In this document: positions 8,563-17,863 of the stretch, piece by piece
How positions within the stretch are numbered: the stretch's first letter is position 1
Layout: each line of letters opens with the position of its first letter
From: an uncultured Prevotellaceae bacterium
Lineage (GTDB): Bacteria > Bacteroidota > Bacteroidia > Bacteroidales > Bacteroidaceae
Assembly (NCBI GenBank): GCA_902800495.1
Contig: CADCET010000003.1
Span: 45,966 to 109,965 of the forward strand
Length of the DNA: 64,000 bases
Direction of reading: 5' to 3'
Notes under the pieces: generated by a model
What the model was told of the DNA's origin: nothing
Database searches by the model: none
Seen by the model: only the letters and a program-made list of their open reading frames with translations
Program-made: the position numbers and the translations under genes

Positions 8563-9631
8563 CGCCGTAGAACGTAGCATACCACTCGGCAAAGGCGCGC
8601 AGACCGTCGCGCAACGAGGTGGAGGGCTTGAAGCCGTAGTCGCGCTCCAAGGCCGACGTGTCGGCATAGGTGGTTGGCACGTCGCCCGGCTGCATCGGCA
8701 CCAGTTCCTTGTGAGCCTCGAAGTCGTAATCGGCAGGCAGTACGCCGGCGCGCACCAGTTCCTGTTGCAGGATGTCGACAAACTGCAGCAGATTCTCGGG
8801 TTGGTTGTTACCGATGTTGTAGACGGCATAGGGCGGCAGAGGCAGTCCGTCGTCGCCCTGGCGCTTCTCGGGTGCCCCTTGCATGATGCGCACCACGCCC
8901 TCGACGATGTCGTCGACGTAGGTGAAGTCGCGCATGCAGTTGCCGTAGTTGAATATCTGGATGGTCTCGCCGCGGCGCAGCTTGTTGGTAAAGCCGAAGT
9001 AAGCCATGTCAGGACGTCCGGCAGGCCCGTAGACGGTAAAGAAGCGCAGTCCCGTCGAGGGGATGTTGTAGAGCTTCGAATAGGCGTGGGCCATCAGTTC
9101 GTTCGACTTCTTCGTAGCGGCGTAGAGCGATACAGGGTTGTCCACCTTGTCGTCAGTCGAGTAAGGCACCTTCTTGTTCGTGCCGTAGACGCTCGACGAC
9201 GAAGCGTAGACCAGATGCTCGACGGGATGGTGACGGCAGGCCTCGAGAATGTTGTAGAATCCAATAAGGTTCGACTGGATGTAAGCATCGGGATTGGTGA
9301 TACTGTAGCGCACGCCAGCCTGGGCGGCGAGGTTCACCACGATGTCGAACTTGTACTGCTCAAAGAGCTGGTCGACGGTCTGACGGTCGGCAATGTCGCC
9401 TTTGACGAACTGCCAGCTGTTGCCATTAATTGTCCATTTTCCATTTTCAATGATCAATTGCTCCAACCGGTATTCCTTGAGCGACACGTCGTAGTAGTCG
9501 TTCATGTTGTCGATACCCACGATGGTGGCACCCTTCGCGTCGTTGAAGAGCCGCTTCACCAAGTTAGAACCAATGAAACCGGCAGCACCGGTCACTAATA
9601 TTGCCTTGTTGTTTAATTCAATCTTTTCCAT
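8552..9631 (-). CDS. UDP-glucuronate 4-epimerase, NAD-dependent SDR
   Basis: It interconverts UDP-GlcA and UDP-GalA in the cytoplasm. The Rossmann motif TGAAGFIGS is at residues 14-22; NNMNDYYDVSLKEYRL-type sequence, LAAQAGVRYS, ASSSSVYG, and the catalytic pair in YAATKK follow, all typical of the CapI-like UDP-glucuronate epimerases. Residues about 59-71 (IIENGKWTING) are not expected in the family: they are encoded by a period-7 repeat (9434-9461) inserted in frame in the loop before FVKGDIAD. The gene is last in the kinase-nucleotidyltransferase-epimerase operon; its start overlaps the preceding gene by 14 bp. Confidence 0.9.
   Translation of the reverse strand: MEKIELNNKAILVTGAAGFIGSNLVKRLFNDAKGATIVGIDNMNDYYDVSLKEYRLEQLIIENGKWTINGNSWQFVKGDIADRQTVDQLFEQYKFDIVVNLAAQAGVRYSITNPDAYIQSNLIGFYNILEACRHHPVEHLVYASSSSVYGTNKKVPYSTDDKVDNPVSLYAATKKSNELMAHAYSKLYNIPSTGLRFFTVYGPAGRPDMAYFGFTNKLRRGETIQIFNYGNCMRDFTYVDDIVEGVVRIMQGAPEKRQGDDGLPLPPYAVYNIGNNQPENLLQFVDILQQELVRAGVLPADYDFEAHKELVPMQPGDVPTTYADTSALERDYGFKPSTSLRDGLRAFAEWYATFYGVKA
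9434..9461. repeat. Period-7 repeat inside the epimerase gene
   Basis: Four consecutive heptamers on the plus strand: CCATTTT, CCATTTT, CAATGAT, CAATTGC. The same heptamer type occurs in ligA at 59752-59779. The gene remains in frame. Confidence 0.65.
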
Positions 9632-10355
9632 ATTTTTCTATTGCTGCGTAATACGTATCTAAACTGCCGATATCGAACCGTCCGGCGGTCATAGGCCAGG
9701 CGTGCATCGTAGTGTGCTCCACCATGTAGTGAGCCAAGTTGCCGGGCGCATCCTTGCCACAACCGTTCTCTACCGAATGACGAACCAAGTCGAGGTCGGC
9801 CTGCCTGTAAATATAAAAAGGTGGGACAGCCCAATGGCTCTTAGGCTCCTGCGGTTTCTCCTCCATGGCCAGCACGCGCTGTTGGTCGTCGAGCTCGACA
9901 ACACCTGTGCGTTGCAGCTTCTCTATCGACGGCTGCTCGTGACACATGATGCAGCTGGTCTGTTTCTCGCGGGCAAAGTCAACAAACTCGCGGAACGAGA
10001 AGAACAGCAGGTTGTCGGCAGCCACCACCAGCAAATCTTCGTCAATCTGCAACTTATCGAGAGCAAGCAGCAGGTCGCAGACGGCTCCGAGACGGGTGTC
10101 GTTGGTCTCCGTCCCGTCGTCGACGATGGTGATGGGCTTGGTGTAGTGCTGCTCGGCGGCCCACGTGCGGAAGTGGTCGGCAAACTTGTGGTTGGTGACG
10201 ATGATGTGCTCGTCAATCTCGGGAATGGCGTCGATGTCGTCGAGCATACGCCCGAGGATGGTGCTACGGCCAATCTTCAGCAACGGCTTCGGGAAATTAC
10301 GGGTCAGCTCGCCAAGCCGCGTGGCATAGCCGGCCGCTATCACAATATTCTTCAT
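9618..10355 (-). CDS. Sugar-1-phosphate nucleotidyltransferase
   Basis: A 245-residue GT-A-like nucleotidyltransferase. The start at 10355 gives MKNIVIAAGYATRLGELTRN followed by FPKPLL, the nucleotide-binding signature (AAGxxTRL...PKPLL); an in-frame ATG five codons upstream overlaps the kinase stop. VVAADNLLFF carries the metal-binding Asp. It would couple a sugar 1-phosphate to a nucleotide. The neighbours (GHMP kinase before, UDP-glucuronate epimerase after) suggest the substrate is a uronic acid 1-phosphate and the product UDP-GalA or UDP-GlcA; this specificity is inference. Confidence 0.8.
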   Translation of the reverse strand: MKNIVIAAGYATRLGELTRNFPKPLLKIGRSTILGRMLDDIDAIPEIDEHIIVTNHKFADHFRTWAAEQHYTKPITIVDDGTETNDTRLGAVCDLLLALDKLQIDEDLLVVAADNLLFFSFREFVDFAREKQTSCIMCHEQPSIEKLQRTGVVELDDQQRVLAMEEKPQEPKSHWAVPPFYIYRQADLDLVRHSVENGCGKDAPGNLAHYMVEHTTMHAWPMTAGRFDIGSLDTYYAAIEKYGKD

Positions 10356-10362
10356 AGGGACA

Positions 10363-11502
10363 TTATACAAAACGTGCGCCGTCGTCGGGCCTGACGAAGA
10401 AGCACTTGAAGGTATTTTCGTATTCGGGGAACTGCGCCAGATAGCGCTCCGTCATCTGCTGCTCAATAGTGTCGCGATAGGCAGGGTCGATGATGGCGAT
10501 ACAAGCGCCCTTGAAGCCTGCGCCGCTGAAACGGCCGCCCCAGACGCCGGGCAACGTCCGCATGATGTCGTAGATGGCTATCAGCTCGGGACTGCCGCAC
10601 TCGTAGTTGTGGATGGAACTCTCGCAGGAGTCGAAGCTCAGCTTGCCAAACAGCTTCATATTGCCCGTTTCCCACGCCGTAACCCCCTGGCGCACACGGC
10701 GGTATTCGGTATAGAAGTGTTCAGCCCTACGGGCAAAGCGCGCCGGCATAGCAATCTTCGTCTTGTCGAACGTCGTCTTGGGAATGTCGCGCAGGAAGGT
10801 CTTGTCGAACGTCTTCAGCGGCTGGTCGAGATAAGCCAGCATGTTCCACGCCGCCGTCTTACACTCGTAGACGCGCAGGTTGTAGTCGCTATTGATGAGC
10901 GAGCGCGTCAAGCCCGAGAAGAAGATGGCCAGCTCGAAGTCGGGCATGTCGGGATGCTTCTGGATGATGCGGTAGTCGTTGGTGTCGCAGTCTAAGAACA
11001 GCAGCCCGTCCTTACGGCCCAAGGCGATACAAGCCTGGTCGAGCAGACCGTTGTTCAGACCGATATACTTACGCTCGGCCTCCGACGCTATCTGCACCAC
11101 CTCGAACGGTTGCAGACTGATGCCGTTGGCCTTGGCAAAAGCCATGACGTAGGCTATCAGCACGGCTGCCGACGAACTGAGACCGCCGACGGGAAGCGAC
11201 CCTTGCAGCACGCCGGTGATGCCGCGCGTCAGCTGGAAACGCTTGCGCAACGCGAACTTCGCACCACGGGCGTAGTCGCCCCAGTTATATTGCCGCACCT
11301 GCGTCGGCTGGTCGATATTGAAGTCGACGATGCCGTCGAACGAACGCGACTCCAAATGAACGTGACCGTCGTCGGACGGACTGAACCACAGGTCGACACC
11401 CTTGTCGATGGCAAAGCCCGTCACCAGACCATGCTGGTGGTCGACGTGCGCACCTATCGGACAGACGCGATAGGGCGAGAAAATATGATATTTATATTCC
11501 AT
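10363..11502 (-). CDS. GHMP kinase, galacturonokinase-like
   Basis: It probably phosphorylates a free sugar at C1. The start at 11502 gives MEYKYHIFSPYRVCPIGAHV; another ATG lies seven codons upstream. The GHMP motifs are visible: GGLSSSAAV (ATP loop) and GGRFSGAGFKGAC (motif 3). The substrate-binding segment reads CPIGAHVDHQHG rather than the GEHTDYNDG of true galactokinases. This form, with YNLRVYEC and NYECG, matches my recollection of plant galacturonic acid kinase. Kinase, nucleotidyltransferase and UDP-GlcA epimerase follow one another in an operon, supporting uronate salvage. It has a strong divergent promoter at 11531-11562. Confidence 0.75.
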   Translation of the reverse strand: MEYKYHIFSPYRVCPIGAHVDHQHGLVTGFAIDKGVDLWFSPSDDGHVHLESRSFDGIVDFNIDQPTQVRQYNWGDYARGAKFALRKRFQLTRGITGVLQGSLPVGGLSSSAAVLIAYVMAFAKANGISLQPFEVVQIASEAERKYIGLNNGLLDQACIALGRKDGLLFLDCDTNDYRIIQKHPDMPDFELAIFFSGLTRSLINSDYNLRVYECKTAAWNMLAYLDQPLKTFDKTFLRDIPKTTFDKTKIAMPARFARRAEHFYTEYRRVRQGVTAWETGNMKLFGKLSFDSCESSIHNYECGSPELIAIYDIMRTLPGVWGGRFSGAGFKGACIAIIDPAYRDTIEQQMTERYLAQFPEYENTFKCFFVRPDDGARFV

Positions 11503-11530
11503 ATTTAACGATTGTTTCAGCAATTTTCGG

Positions 11531-11562
11531 CAAAAGTAATCATTTTTTGAGAAAAAACCAAA
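11531..11562 (-). promoter_or_regulatory. Promoter of kinase-nucleotidyltransferase-epimerase operon
   Basis: On the minus strand: TTTG (11559-11562), 20 bp, TACTTTTG (11531-11538). It is divergent from and adjacent to the promoter of the GT2 gene at 11623. Confidence 0.7.
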
Positions 11563-11568
11563 AATTTT

Positions 11569-11599
11569 TTTGCAACTCTCATCTTTTTTCGTAATTTTG
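11569..11599 (+). promoter_or_regulatory. Promoter of GT2 gene
   Basis: TTTG (11569-11572), 19 bp, TAATTTTG (11592-11599), 24 bp before the ATG at 11623. Confidence 0.7.
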
Positions 11600-11622
11600 C
11601 CCCGACTACAAAAAACTCTAAT

Positions 11623-12609
11623 ATGGACTTAAGCATCATCGTTCCTGTCTACAACGTGGAGAAATACGTCCGGGCGTGCCTCGAAAGCATATTCCGGCAG
11701 GGGCTTGACGAAGACCGATTTGAGGTCATCATCGTCAACGACGGCACCCGCGACCGTAGCATGGAGATGATTGCCGACATCATCGGACAGCACAAGAACA
11801 TCACGGTCATCAATCAGGAGAATCAAGGACTCTCGGTGGCCCGCAACAACGGCGTCAAAGCGGCCAAGGGCGACTACATCATCATGCCCGACTCCGACGA
11901 CCTGCTCATAGCCAACAGTCTGCCCACACTCCTGAAGCCCGCCTTGGAGACGAAGGCTGACTTAGTGATGGCCGACTTCCTCATGCTGGGCGACGAAGAG
12001 ATAGAGCGCTACCAGCCCCCCGTCAACCAGACATTGAAGATACGGGAGATGACGGGCATAGACCTGTTCTTAGAAGACTACACACCCTACGAGAGCTACG
12101 TCTGGCGCACACTCTACCGCCGCGAGTTCCTGTTGGAGAACAACATCTGGAACTATCCCGGCATACTCTTCCAGGACGTTCCCTTCACACATGAATGCTA
12201 CCTGAAAGCCAAGAAATGCATCAGGGCATCGTGGCTGCTGAACATCTACAGGACGGGGCACGCGTCGGCCACGTACAACTTCGACATGAAGAAGGCCGAC
12301 GACTTCTGTATTGCCATGAGGGAAACGTGGAAACTATGCAGCTGGGAGGGACATACGCCCGCGACGCTCCGCAAGCTGAAGGACGACGTCTTCGTGTCAT
12401 TCAGCCACCTGATTATCTTAATTTCGTATAGTTTCAAAAGGCGGGTCGACAGATGGGACACCATCAAATTCATCAAAAGGAACCTGAGCGACGTCAACTT
12501 CGACAACGGATTCAGACAAAAGGCGGTTACAGCACTCTTCACTCACATACCCATTATCTTCATCGAGGCCAACTACTATCTCAGACGCTTACTCCGACTT
12601 TTCAAATAA
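11623..12609 (+). CDS. GT2 family glycosyltransferase
   Basis: The 328-residue protein starts MDLSIIVPVYNVEKYVRACL, a canonical inverting GT-A start. VNDGTRD and the metal-binding PDSDDLL (near residue 92) follow. The C-terminal third lacks strong membrane segments, so it is a cytoplasmic or peripheral transferase. It is transcribed alone from a divergent promoter. Its last 21 bp overlap the end of the convergent GT4 gene. Donor and acceptor cannot be told from sequence. Confidence 0.85.
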   Translation: MDLSIIVPVYNVEKYVRACLESIFRQGLDEDRFEVIIVNDGTRDRSMEMIADIIGQHKNITVINQENQGLSVARNNGVKAAKGDYIIMPDSDDLLIANSLPTLLKPALETKADLVMADFLMLGDEEIERYQPPVNQTLKIREMTGIDLFLEDYTPYESYVWRTLYRREFLLENNIWNYPGILFQDVPFTHECYLKAKKCIRASWLLNIYRTGHASATYNFDMKKADDFCIAMRETWKLCSWEGHTPATLRKLKDDVFVSFSHLIILISYSFKRRVDRWDTIKFIKRNLSDVNFDNGFRQKAVTALFTHIPIIFIEANYYLRRLLRLFK

Positions 12610-13740
12610 GTCCATCCAACGCTGCATGACGACGGGCTTCTGATAGCGGGCAACGGCCTCACGGGCAGCCTTACCCATACGCAGGCGCTCTTCGGGGTGA
12701 CGAATCATCCAAAGCATGGCGTCGGCCAACGCCACAACGTTACCATCCTCGACCAGCAGACCGTCCTGACGGTCGGCAATAATATCCTCGGGACCATACT
12801 TACAACGGAACGCCACGCAGGGAATACCGCAGGACATGGCCTCGACGAGCACCAGCCCGAAACCCTCGTAGAGCGAACTGAGAACGTAGAACTCGCTATC
12901 CTGGTATTCGGAGTAGATGTCGGACGTGGGCTCGTGGATGATAATGCGGTCGGCCAGACCATAACGGGCAATACGGTCTAAGAGCATCGGCCGATCGGCA
13001 CCCTCGCCGAAGATGTCAACCGTCCACTCCGGACAGTCGGCGGCAATCCGCGCAAAGGCGTCTATCAGCAAGTCGAAACGCTTCTCCTTGTTCAACCGTC
13101 CGGCACAGATGATACGATGGCCGCTACCGTCGTGGGGCTTGACCGCATCAGGATATTTGGTGACGGGATTGGGGATGACCTCGATGCGCGGGATGTACGA
13201 ACGCCACTCGCGGGCGTCGCCCTCCGTCAATGTCACTAACAGGTAGGCCTTGGCTGCCTGGCCGAGCATCCATTTGTCGTATAAGACGGCCAGCATACGC
13301 AGCAGCGGGCGGTCCTGGTAGTAGACTGATTTCTTGACGGCATAACAAGGGGCGTGCGACTCAATCATCTTGCGGGCACGGGTCTTCGCCGACAAGACGA
13401 TATCCATCAGTTTGATGGAGCAGGTAGAGACAATCAGCACGTCGGGCTGCTCGGCATCTAACAGAGCCTGCAGGCGCGCCTTGAACAACTGGCGCAGACG
13501 CCTGATTTTTGGCAGGCGTTTCAGAAGACCGTACTTCATAATGGGGAAGAACGGAACGCCAAGGTCAAGATGACGGATGGCGGGATGGAGCGGGAAGGCA
13601 TCGGGGTGCTGCCCCTGCTCGTAGGTCACCATCACCACCTCATAGCCCTGCCCGGCCAAGTAGTTCATCTTGTCGGACATTACCCGCTCGACGCCAGCCT
13701 TGACGGCGAACGACTTCATGACATATACTATCTTCTTCAT
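12589..13740 (-). CDS. GT4 family glycosyltransferase
   Basis: The start at 13740 gives MKKIVYVMKSFAVKAGVERV; three extra codons upstream are also open. The 383-residue GT-B protein carries AGVERVMSDKMNYLAGQGYE (acceptor domain), ICAGRLNKEKRFDLLIDAFA and the E-x7-E motif EGFGLVLVE with AMSCGIPCVAF. It is the last gene of the operon 16778-12589 and is closely similar in layout to the GT4 proteins at 14800 and 17860. All three share the (A)GVERV...K-x-NYLA start, suggesting duplication within the locus. Confidence 0.85.
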   Translation of the reverse strand: MKKIVYVMKSFAVKAGVERVMSDKMNYLAGQGYEVVMVTYEQGQHPDAFPLHPAIRHLDLGVPFFPIMKYGLLKRLPKIRRLRQLFKARLQALLDAEQPDVLIVSTCSIKLMDIVLSAKTRARKMIESHAPCYAVKKSVYYQDRPLLRMLAVLYDKWMLGQAAKAYLLVTLTEGDAREWRSYIPRIEVIPNPVTKYPDAVKPHDGSGHRIICAGRLNKEKRFDLLIDAFARIAADCPEWTVDIFGEGADRPMLLDRIARYGLADRIIIHEPTSDIYSEYQDSEFYVLSSLYEGFGLVLVEAMSCGIPCVAFRCKYGPEDIIADRQDGLLVEDGNVVALADAMLWMIRHPEERLRMGKAAREAVARYQKPVVMQRWMDLFEKSE

Positions 13741-13753
13741 ACGCATCAACAGT

Positions 13754-14803
13754 TTATATCCACCTGATCAGCTTTCCGATAACATACAAGAGCCCAAGCG
13801 ACAAACCCGACGGCAACTTGCTCACGATATAGAAGAAGAGGTTGAACAGGCGGTAGCGACGGAACGCCAATATCTCACAAAACGTGGCGGGATGCGCCAT
13901 CTCGGCCATGATCTCGCGGTTCGTCAGGGGCTCCGTAAAACGACGGCGATGGCGCAAGGCCACGCAGACGGCGCGGAACTTGTGTTTGACAACCCGCGAA
14001 CAATGGGCGTCGTAGAACGAACGGCCACGCAGACGGGCACAACGTTCAGTCATGATGGAGTCAGTCAGGAAGCGGCCACGAATCTCGTCGACGGGAATCG
14101 TCGTGCGGGCGTTGACACCCATCTTCGAACCGGGCCTCATCACGTAGTTATAGGTGACGTCGGGCAGGATGACGGCAGACTCAATGTCGGAATAGAAGTC
14201 GGACAGGAACAAGGCGTCCTCGTCCTTGCTGGCCAGGAACTTGATATCGTTACGCCGCAGGAAGTCGGTCGTGAACAGCACGTTACAAGCCGTAATGGCC
14301 ACGTGCCAGCGCAAGTCCTGACAAAGATACTTTGCAAACTCATCCTTGCCCTTGATGACCATATAGTCGGTATACTGCAAGGTGGGTATCTCGTCGGTCG
14401 TACCGTAGACCACCTTCCGGAGCGAAGCAAAGACGGCATCGGTATCGTGAGCCTCGGCCTCTCTGACCAACAGCTCTATCGTGCCTGGTTCTATGTAGTC
14501 ATCGGAATCGAGAAAGTACAGATACTTGCCGCGCGCCTGGGCGATAACGGCATTACGCGCCTCGCCGCTGCCGCCGTTGCGGGGCTGGGTTATGATCTGC
14601 AGCTTCGAGCCGTTCGCCTCCTGCGCCTGCATCTGACGGACAATCTCCATAGAACCGTCAGTACCGCAGTCGTCAACAGCCAGAATCTCTATGTTCTGAT
14701 AGGTCTGGTTCAGGACGGAAAGCAGGCACTTCTCAAGATACTGTTCGACATTGTAGACCGGTATGCCAATGGTTACTAACGGTTCCTCAATTCTGTTATT
14801 CAT
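13754..14803 (-). CDS. GT2 family glycosyltransferase
   Basis: The start at 14803 overlaps the stop of the upstream GT4 gene as ATGA, indicating coupled translation. The 349-residue protein has VTIGIPVYNVEQYLEKCLLS, VDDCGTDGS and FLDSDDYIEPG, the GT-A nucleotide and metal motifs. A hydrophobic C-terminus (LFNLFFYIVSKLPSGLSLGL) may touch the membrane. It belongs to the four-gene operon of alternating GT2 and GT4 genes (16778 to 12589) and resembles the GT2 at 16838 in length and C-terminal layout. Confidence 0.85.
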   Translation of the reverse strand: MNNRIEEPLVTIGIPVYNVEQYLEKCLLSVLNQTYQNIEILAVDDCGTDGSMEIVRQMQAQEANGSKLQIITQPRNGGSGEARNAVIAQARGKYLYFLDSDDYIEPGTIELLVREAEAHDTDAVFASLRKVVYGTTDEIPTLQYTDYMVIKGKDEFAKYLCQDLRWHVAITACNVLFTTDFLRRNDIKFLASKDEDALFLSDFYSDIESAVILPDVTYNYVMRPGSKMGVNARTTIPVDEIRGRFLTDSIMTERCARLRGRSFYDAHCSRVVKHKFRAVCVALRHRRRFTEPLTNREIMAEMAHPATFCEILAFRRYRLFNLFFYIVSKLPSGLSLGLLYVIGKLIRWI

Positions 14804-15924
14804 ACACTTGACGATAACTGGGTAAATAACTCTTTCCAACGGGGCATGATGCGTTCAGCTTGGTAACGCTGGGACGACTGGATGCCGGCCTGCCCCATGC
14901 TGAGCCGGAGGTCATGGGCGTCTATCAGATGGCAAATCCTGTGGGCAAACAGAGGGATGTTGCGTTTCTTGATGATAAACCCATCAACGCCGTCGGTAAT
15001 AATCTCCGACGGACCGAAGGGACAGTCAAACGCAACCACCGGCACGCCACAGCTCATCGCTTCGGGCAGGACGAGGCCGAAAGGTTCGAAAGACGACGTC
15101 AGTATCAAGATGGAACTCTCGCGGTATTTCTCGAAAATGTCGGAAACAGGCTCATGGACAAAGATATTGGCATCGGCCTCTTCTATCATCTTCAACAGCT
15201 CATCCTTCTCCTCGCCGTAGCCGCCGTAAACGTCTAATCGCCAGTCGGGCCGTTGCCGGTGGACGAGCTTCCATATCAGCACCATGCTATAGATGTCTTT
15301 CTGATGAGAGAAACGACCGACGAAGATGACGGACTTGGAGTCGCACTTGCTCATGGCGCCCTGGTTCAGATGGACGACGTTGGGGATGACACAGACATGC
15401 TTGTTGATGCCGCGCCAGTCGTTGGCATCGCCTTCGGTCAGGGCGACAATCATCTGGGCATGACGGGCGGCACGACAATACCACCACGTCTTCAGCTGTT
15501 CGAACTTGTTGACCTGATTGAAACGCTCGGCATAGCGTATGGAATGCGACTCAAGGACAAGGGGTACCCCACCCTTGGCCTCGGCGATGGCCGACATCAG
15601 TTCGAGTCGCAAGGACACGACGACATCGGGCTGAACGGCCTGAAGATACGCCCGCAGCCGGTCGACAAACAGCCGACGGAGGCGACGGCGCAGCAGGAGG
15701 CGACGGAGAGCGTTAAACTTGTATTGCTGCTGGAAACGGACGTCTAAGTCATGATGATGCACCTTGCTGCTCATGGAATAAGGTATAGGGTGATGACCCT
15801 GGTTGGCGGTCAGCAGATGAATCTCATAGCCATACTCGTCGGCCAGATAATTCACCTTATCTGTCAACACCCGCTCCAAGCCACCCCAGATGGCAAGCGC
15901 ATCACTAATGTAGACAATCTTCAT
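14800..15924 (-). CDS. GT4 family glycosyltransferase
   Basis: A 374-residue GT-B transferase. MKIVYISDALAIWGGLERVL begins the acceptor domain; VIFVGRFSHQKDIYSMVLIW and EPFGLVLPEAMSCGVPVVAF give the donor-binding GT4 motifs. Both ends overlap neighbours by 4 bp (ATGA), so it is tightly coupled in the operon. The paralogue at 12589 shares its plan. Confidence 0.85.
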   Translation of the reverse strand: MKIVYISDALAIWGGLERVLTDKVNYLADEYGYEIHLLTANQGHHPIPYSMSSKVHHHDLDVRFQQQYKFNALRRLLLRRRLRRLFVDRLRAYLQAVQPDVVVSLRLELMSAIAEAKGGVPLVLESHSIRYAERFNQVNKFEQLKTWWYCRAARHAQMIVALTEGDANDWRGINKHVCVIPNVVHLNQGAMSKCDSKSVIFVGRFSHQKDIYSMVLIWKLVHRQRPDWRLDVYGGYGEEKDELLKMIEEADANIFVHEPVSDIFEKYRESSILILTSSFEPFGLVLPEAMSCGVPVVAFDCPFGPSEIITDGVDGFIIKKRNIPLFAHRICHLIDAHDLRLSMGQAGIQSSQRYQAERIMPRWKELFTQLSSSV

Positions 15925-16778
15925 GACTTTGGCTTCACTAAGTTATCGTCGCTATCTTCGTAATGCTCCTTCTTGAAGAAGATACGCGAAAGCCCCTTGC
16001 TCTGGATCTTCACATGATGGACGAAGCTCTGCCACATCGACTGGTTGCCGACTGTTCCGTAGCCGGTAATAGCCCGACAACGGCGGTCGCGAACGAACTT
16101 GATGCGGCCATACTTCTTCAGCGACAAAGCCATCGAACCGTCTTCACCACGGATGATGTCGACACGATACTCCTCCTGGCGCCCATAGTCGGCATCGTAG
16201 GCGAAGACCAGTCCGCGCACGCTCAACTCAGGACGCTTGAAATGCTGAATCCAGAGGAAGAGGTCGCGGCACATTTCGAACATCTTCAGCCCGAACTTAC
16301 TATGATTGGCATCGGGGAAATAACTCCACGTAGCCGAGACGGCCACCACGCCGGGCTTCATCAGCTGCTCGAGCATCAGCTCGTAGTACTGCGGCGGGTA
16401 GAGCGTGTCGCTATCGACGTCGAAATAATACTTGCCGCGCGCATGTTGCAGACCGCAACGGCGGGCATAGCCGCAGGAGTGCTGGTACTCGGTATAATAC
16501 GGAATGCCTGACTGCCGATAAATCTCGGCCGTACGATCCTTCGAATCATTGTCGACACCGATGATCTCGACCGGATACTTACAACGTATCTCGCTAATAG
16601 CCCAGAGACAAGCCTGCAGATGGGTCTCTTCGTTATAGCCGATGACGACGATGGAAGCCACAGGATGCTCGCTCTGCAAGGCGGCAAGCCGTTCACGCGT
16701 TTCGTCAATCACCTGCTGAGGCACCTCGCTGAACGGTTTGCCATAAATGGAGAGATACTTGTCATACCAGTTCGACAT
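15921..16778 (-). CDS. GT2 family glycosyltransferase, first gene of operon
   Basis: The 285-residue protein has VASIVVIGYNEETHLQACLW (nucleotide-binding strand), GVDNDSKDRT and FDVDSDTLYPPQYY (DxD-type metal motif). The N-terminal 35 residues (MSNWYDKYLSIYGKPFSEVP) precede the catalytic domain and are unusual for small GT2 enzymes. The GEDGSMA segment near residue 215 is the ED-type catalytic-base region. A -7-like TATCTTCG (minus strand, about 16806-16813) lies upstream; downstream genes follow with ATGA overlaps. Confidence 0.8.
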   Translation of the reverse strand: MSNWYDKYLSIYGKPFSEVPQQVIDETRERLAALQSEHPVASIVVIGYNEETHLQACLWAISEIRCKYPVEIIGVDNDSKDRTAEIYRQSGIPYYTEYQHSCGYARRCGLQHARGKYYFDVDSDTLYPPQYYELMLEQLMKPGVVAVSATWSYFPDANHSKFGLKMFEMCRDLFLWIQHFKRPELSVRGLVFAYDADYGRQEEYRVDIIRGEDGSMALSLKKYGRIKFVRDRRCRAITGYGTVGNQSMWQSFVHHVKIQSKGLSRIFFKKEHYEDSDDNLVKPKS

Positions 16779-16837
16779 AAGCTTGTGTTTTTATTTCTGA
16801 CTGCGAAGATAGGCATTTTTCATCAAACCGCCAAATT

Positions 16838-17863
16838 TTAGATTAACTTTTTGAGTTTTCCTAAAAGCCGGATGGCCGTCACACAGAGTGGAGCGGGCAG
16901 TTGTCCGATGACGAACAACGCCAAGTTCCGCAGGCGCGACTGCCCAAAAGAGCTTATCTGGCGAAGGGTGGCAGGATGGGCCATCATAGCCCGGAGTTCC
17001 CCGTCGGATACCACCGGAACAATCGTCGCACGACGCTTCAGGACGTGGCAGACCATATAGAAACTGGTCATGACGAGATAGAGACAGCAGTCGGGGAAAT
17101 ATTTCTTATGGCATAACGTCTGGACGTATGTCTTCAGATGGTCGACGGTTCTCGCATTACGAAGAATCTCCTGCTTGGCTATCGTCTGCCGCTCCTGATA
17201 CTGAGATAAGGAATGCGAGCGACAATAATAAGTATAGGTGATGTCGGGCAATAAGACGGCACGCGACACGCAGGTCACTAACTGGAACGTGAAAGCCATA
17301 TCCTCCCAATAGTCAGTATTGATAAACCGCAAGCCACGCTTCCGGAGCAAGGCCGTCTGCACCAAGTAATTACAGGCTGAAGCCTGAACGGCGCCATACT
17401 TGCGAAAGGCGAAACAGGCCAGTTGGTCGGCTCCAAACAGATGGAGCGACGGATACTGACAAGCCACCCGTGCGCCCGTCAGTTCTATCTTCTCGTAAGA
17501 GCAGAAGGCTATTTCTGCGTCGTACGTCTTGACGTTCTGCATCAGCAGGGCGATGGTCTCGGCGGCTATCTCGTCGTCGGAATCCATAAAATATAAAAAG
17601 TCGCCTTGCGCCGCCTCGATGATATGATTGCGCGCAGCGGCAACGCCCTGATTGGCGGTATGCGTCAGGATGCGGATGTCGGCCCCGCGAGGATGATGTT
17701 GCTGCAGGTCGCGGACGACAGCCATCGAGCCGTCGTCACTACCATCGTCGACAACGAGGAACTCTACGGAAGGATAGGTCTGAGCCAGCGCCGAGCATAA
17801 TGCCTGACGGACATAGGCCTCGGAACGGAAGACGGGCATTCCTATCGTGACGTCATACTTCAT
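16838..17863 (-). CDS. GT2 family glycosyltransferase
   Basis: The 341-residue protein starts MKYDVTIGMPVFRSEAYVRQ and carries VVDDGSDDGSM and FMDSDDEIAAETIAL. Its start overlaps the stop of the GT4 gene upstream by ATGA. The C-terminus ends in a hydrophobic segment like that of the GT2 at 13754. Together with the GT4 (17860-19017) it forms a GT4-GT2 pair that repeats the pair at 14800/13754, consistent with block duplication. Confidence 0.85.
   Translation of the reverse strand: MKYDVTIGMPVFRSEAYVRQALCSALAQTYPSVEFLVVDDGSDDGSMAVVRDLQQHHPRGADIRILTHTANQGVAAARNHIIEAAQGDFLYFMDSDDEIAAETIALLMQNVKTYDAEIAFCSYEKIELTGARVACQYPSLHLFGADQLACFAFRKYGAVQASACNYLVQTALLRKRGLRFINTDYWEDMAFTFQLVTCVSRAVLLPDITYTYYCRSHSLSQYQERQTIAKQEILRNARTVDHLKTYVQTLCHKKYFPDCCLYLVMTSFYMVCHVLKRRATIVPVVSDGELRAMMAHPATLRQISSFGQSRLRNLALFVIGQLPAPLCVTAIRLLGKLKKLI

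Noticed and set aside
10363-11502. Ordinary galactokinase
   Set aside because: The substrate loop is CPIGAHVDHQ rather than GEHTDYNDG, so the plain label is likely wrong.
13670-14779. Long open frame on the plus strand opposite GT genes
   Set aside because: It is antisense to two clear glycosyltransferases, has no family motifs, and such frames are common opposite GC-rich genes.
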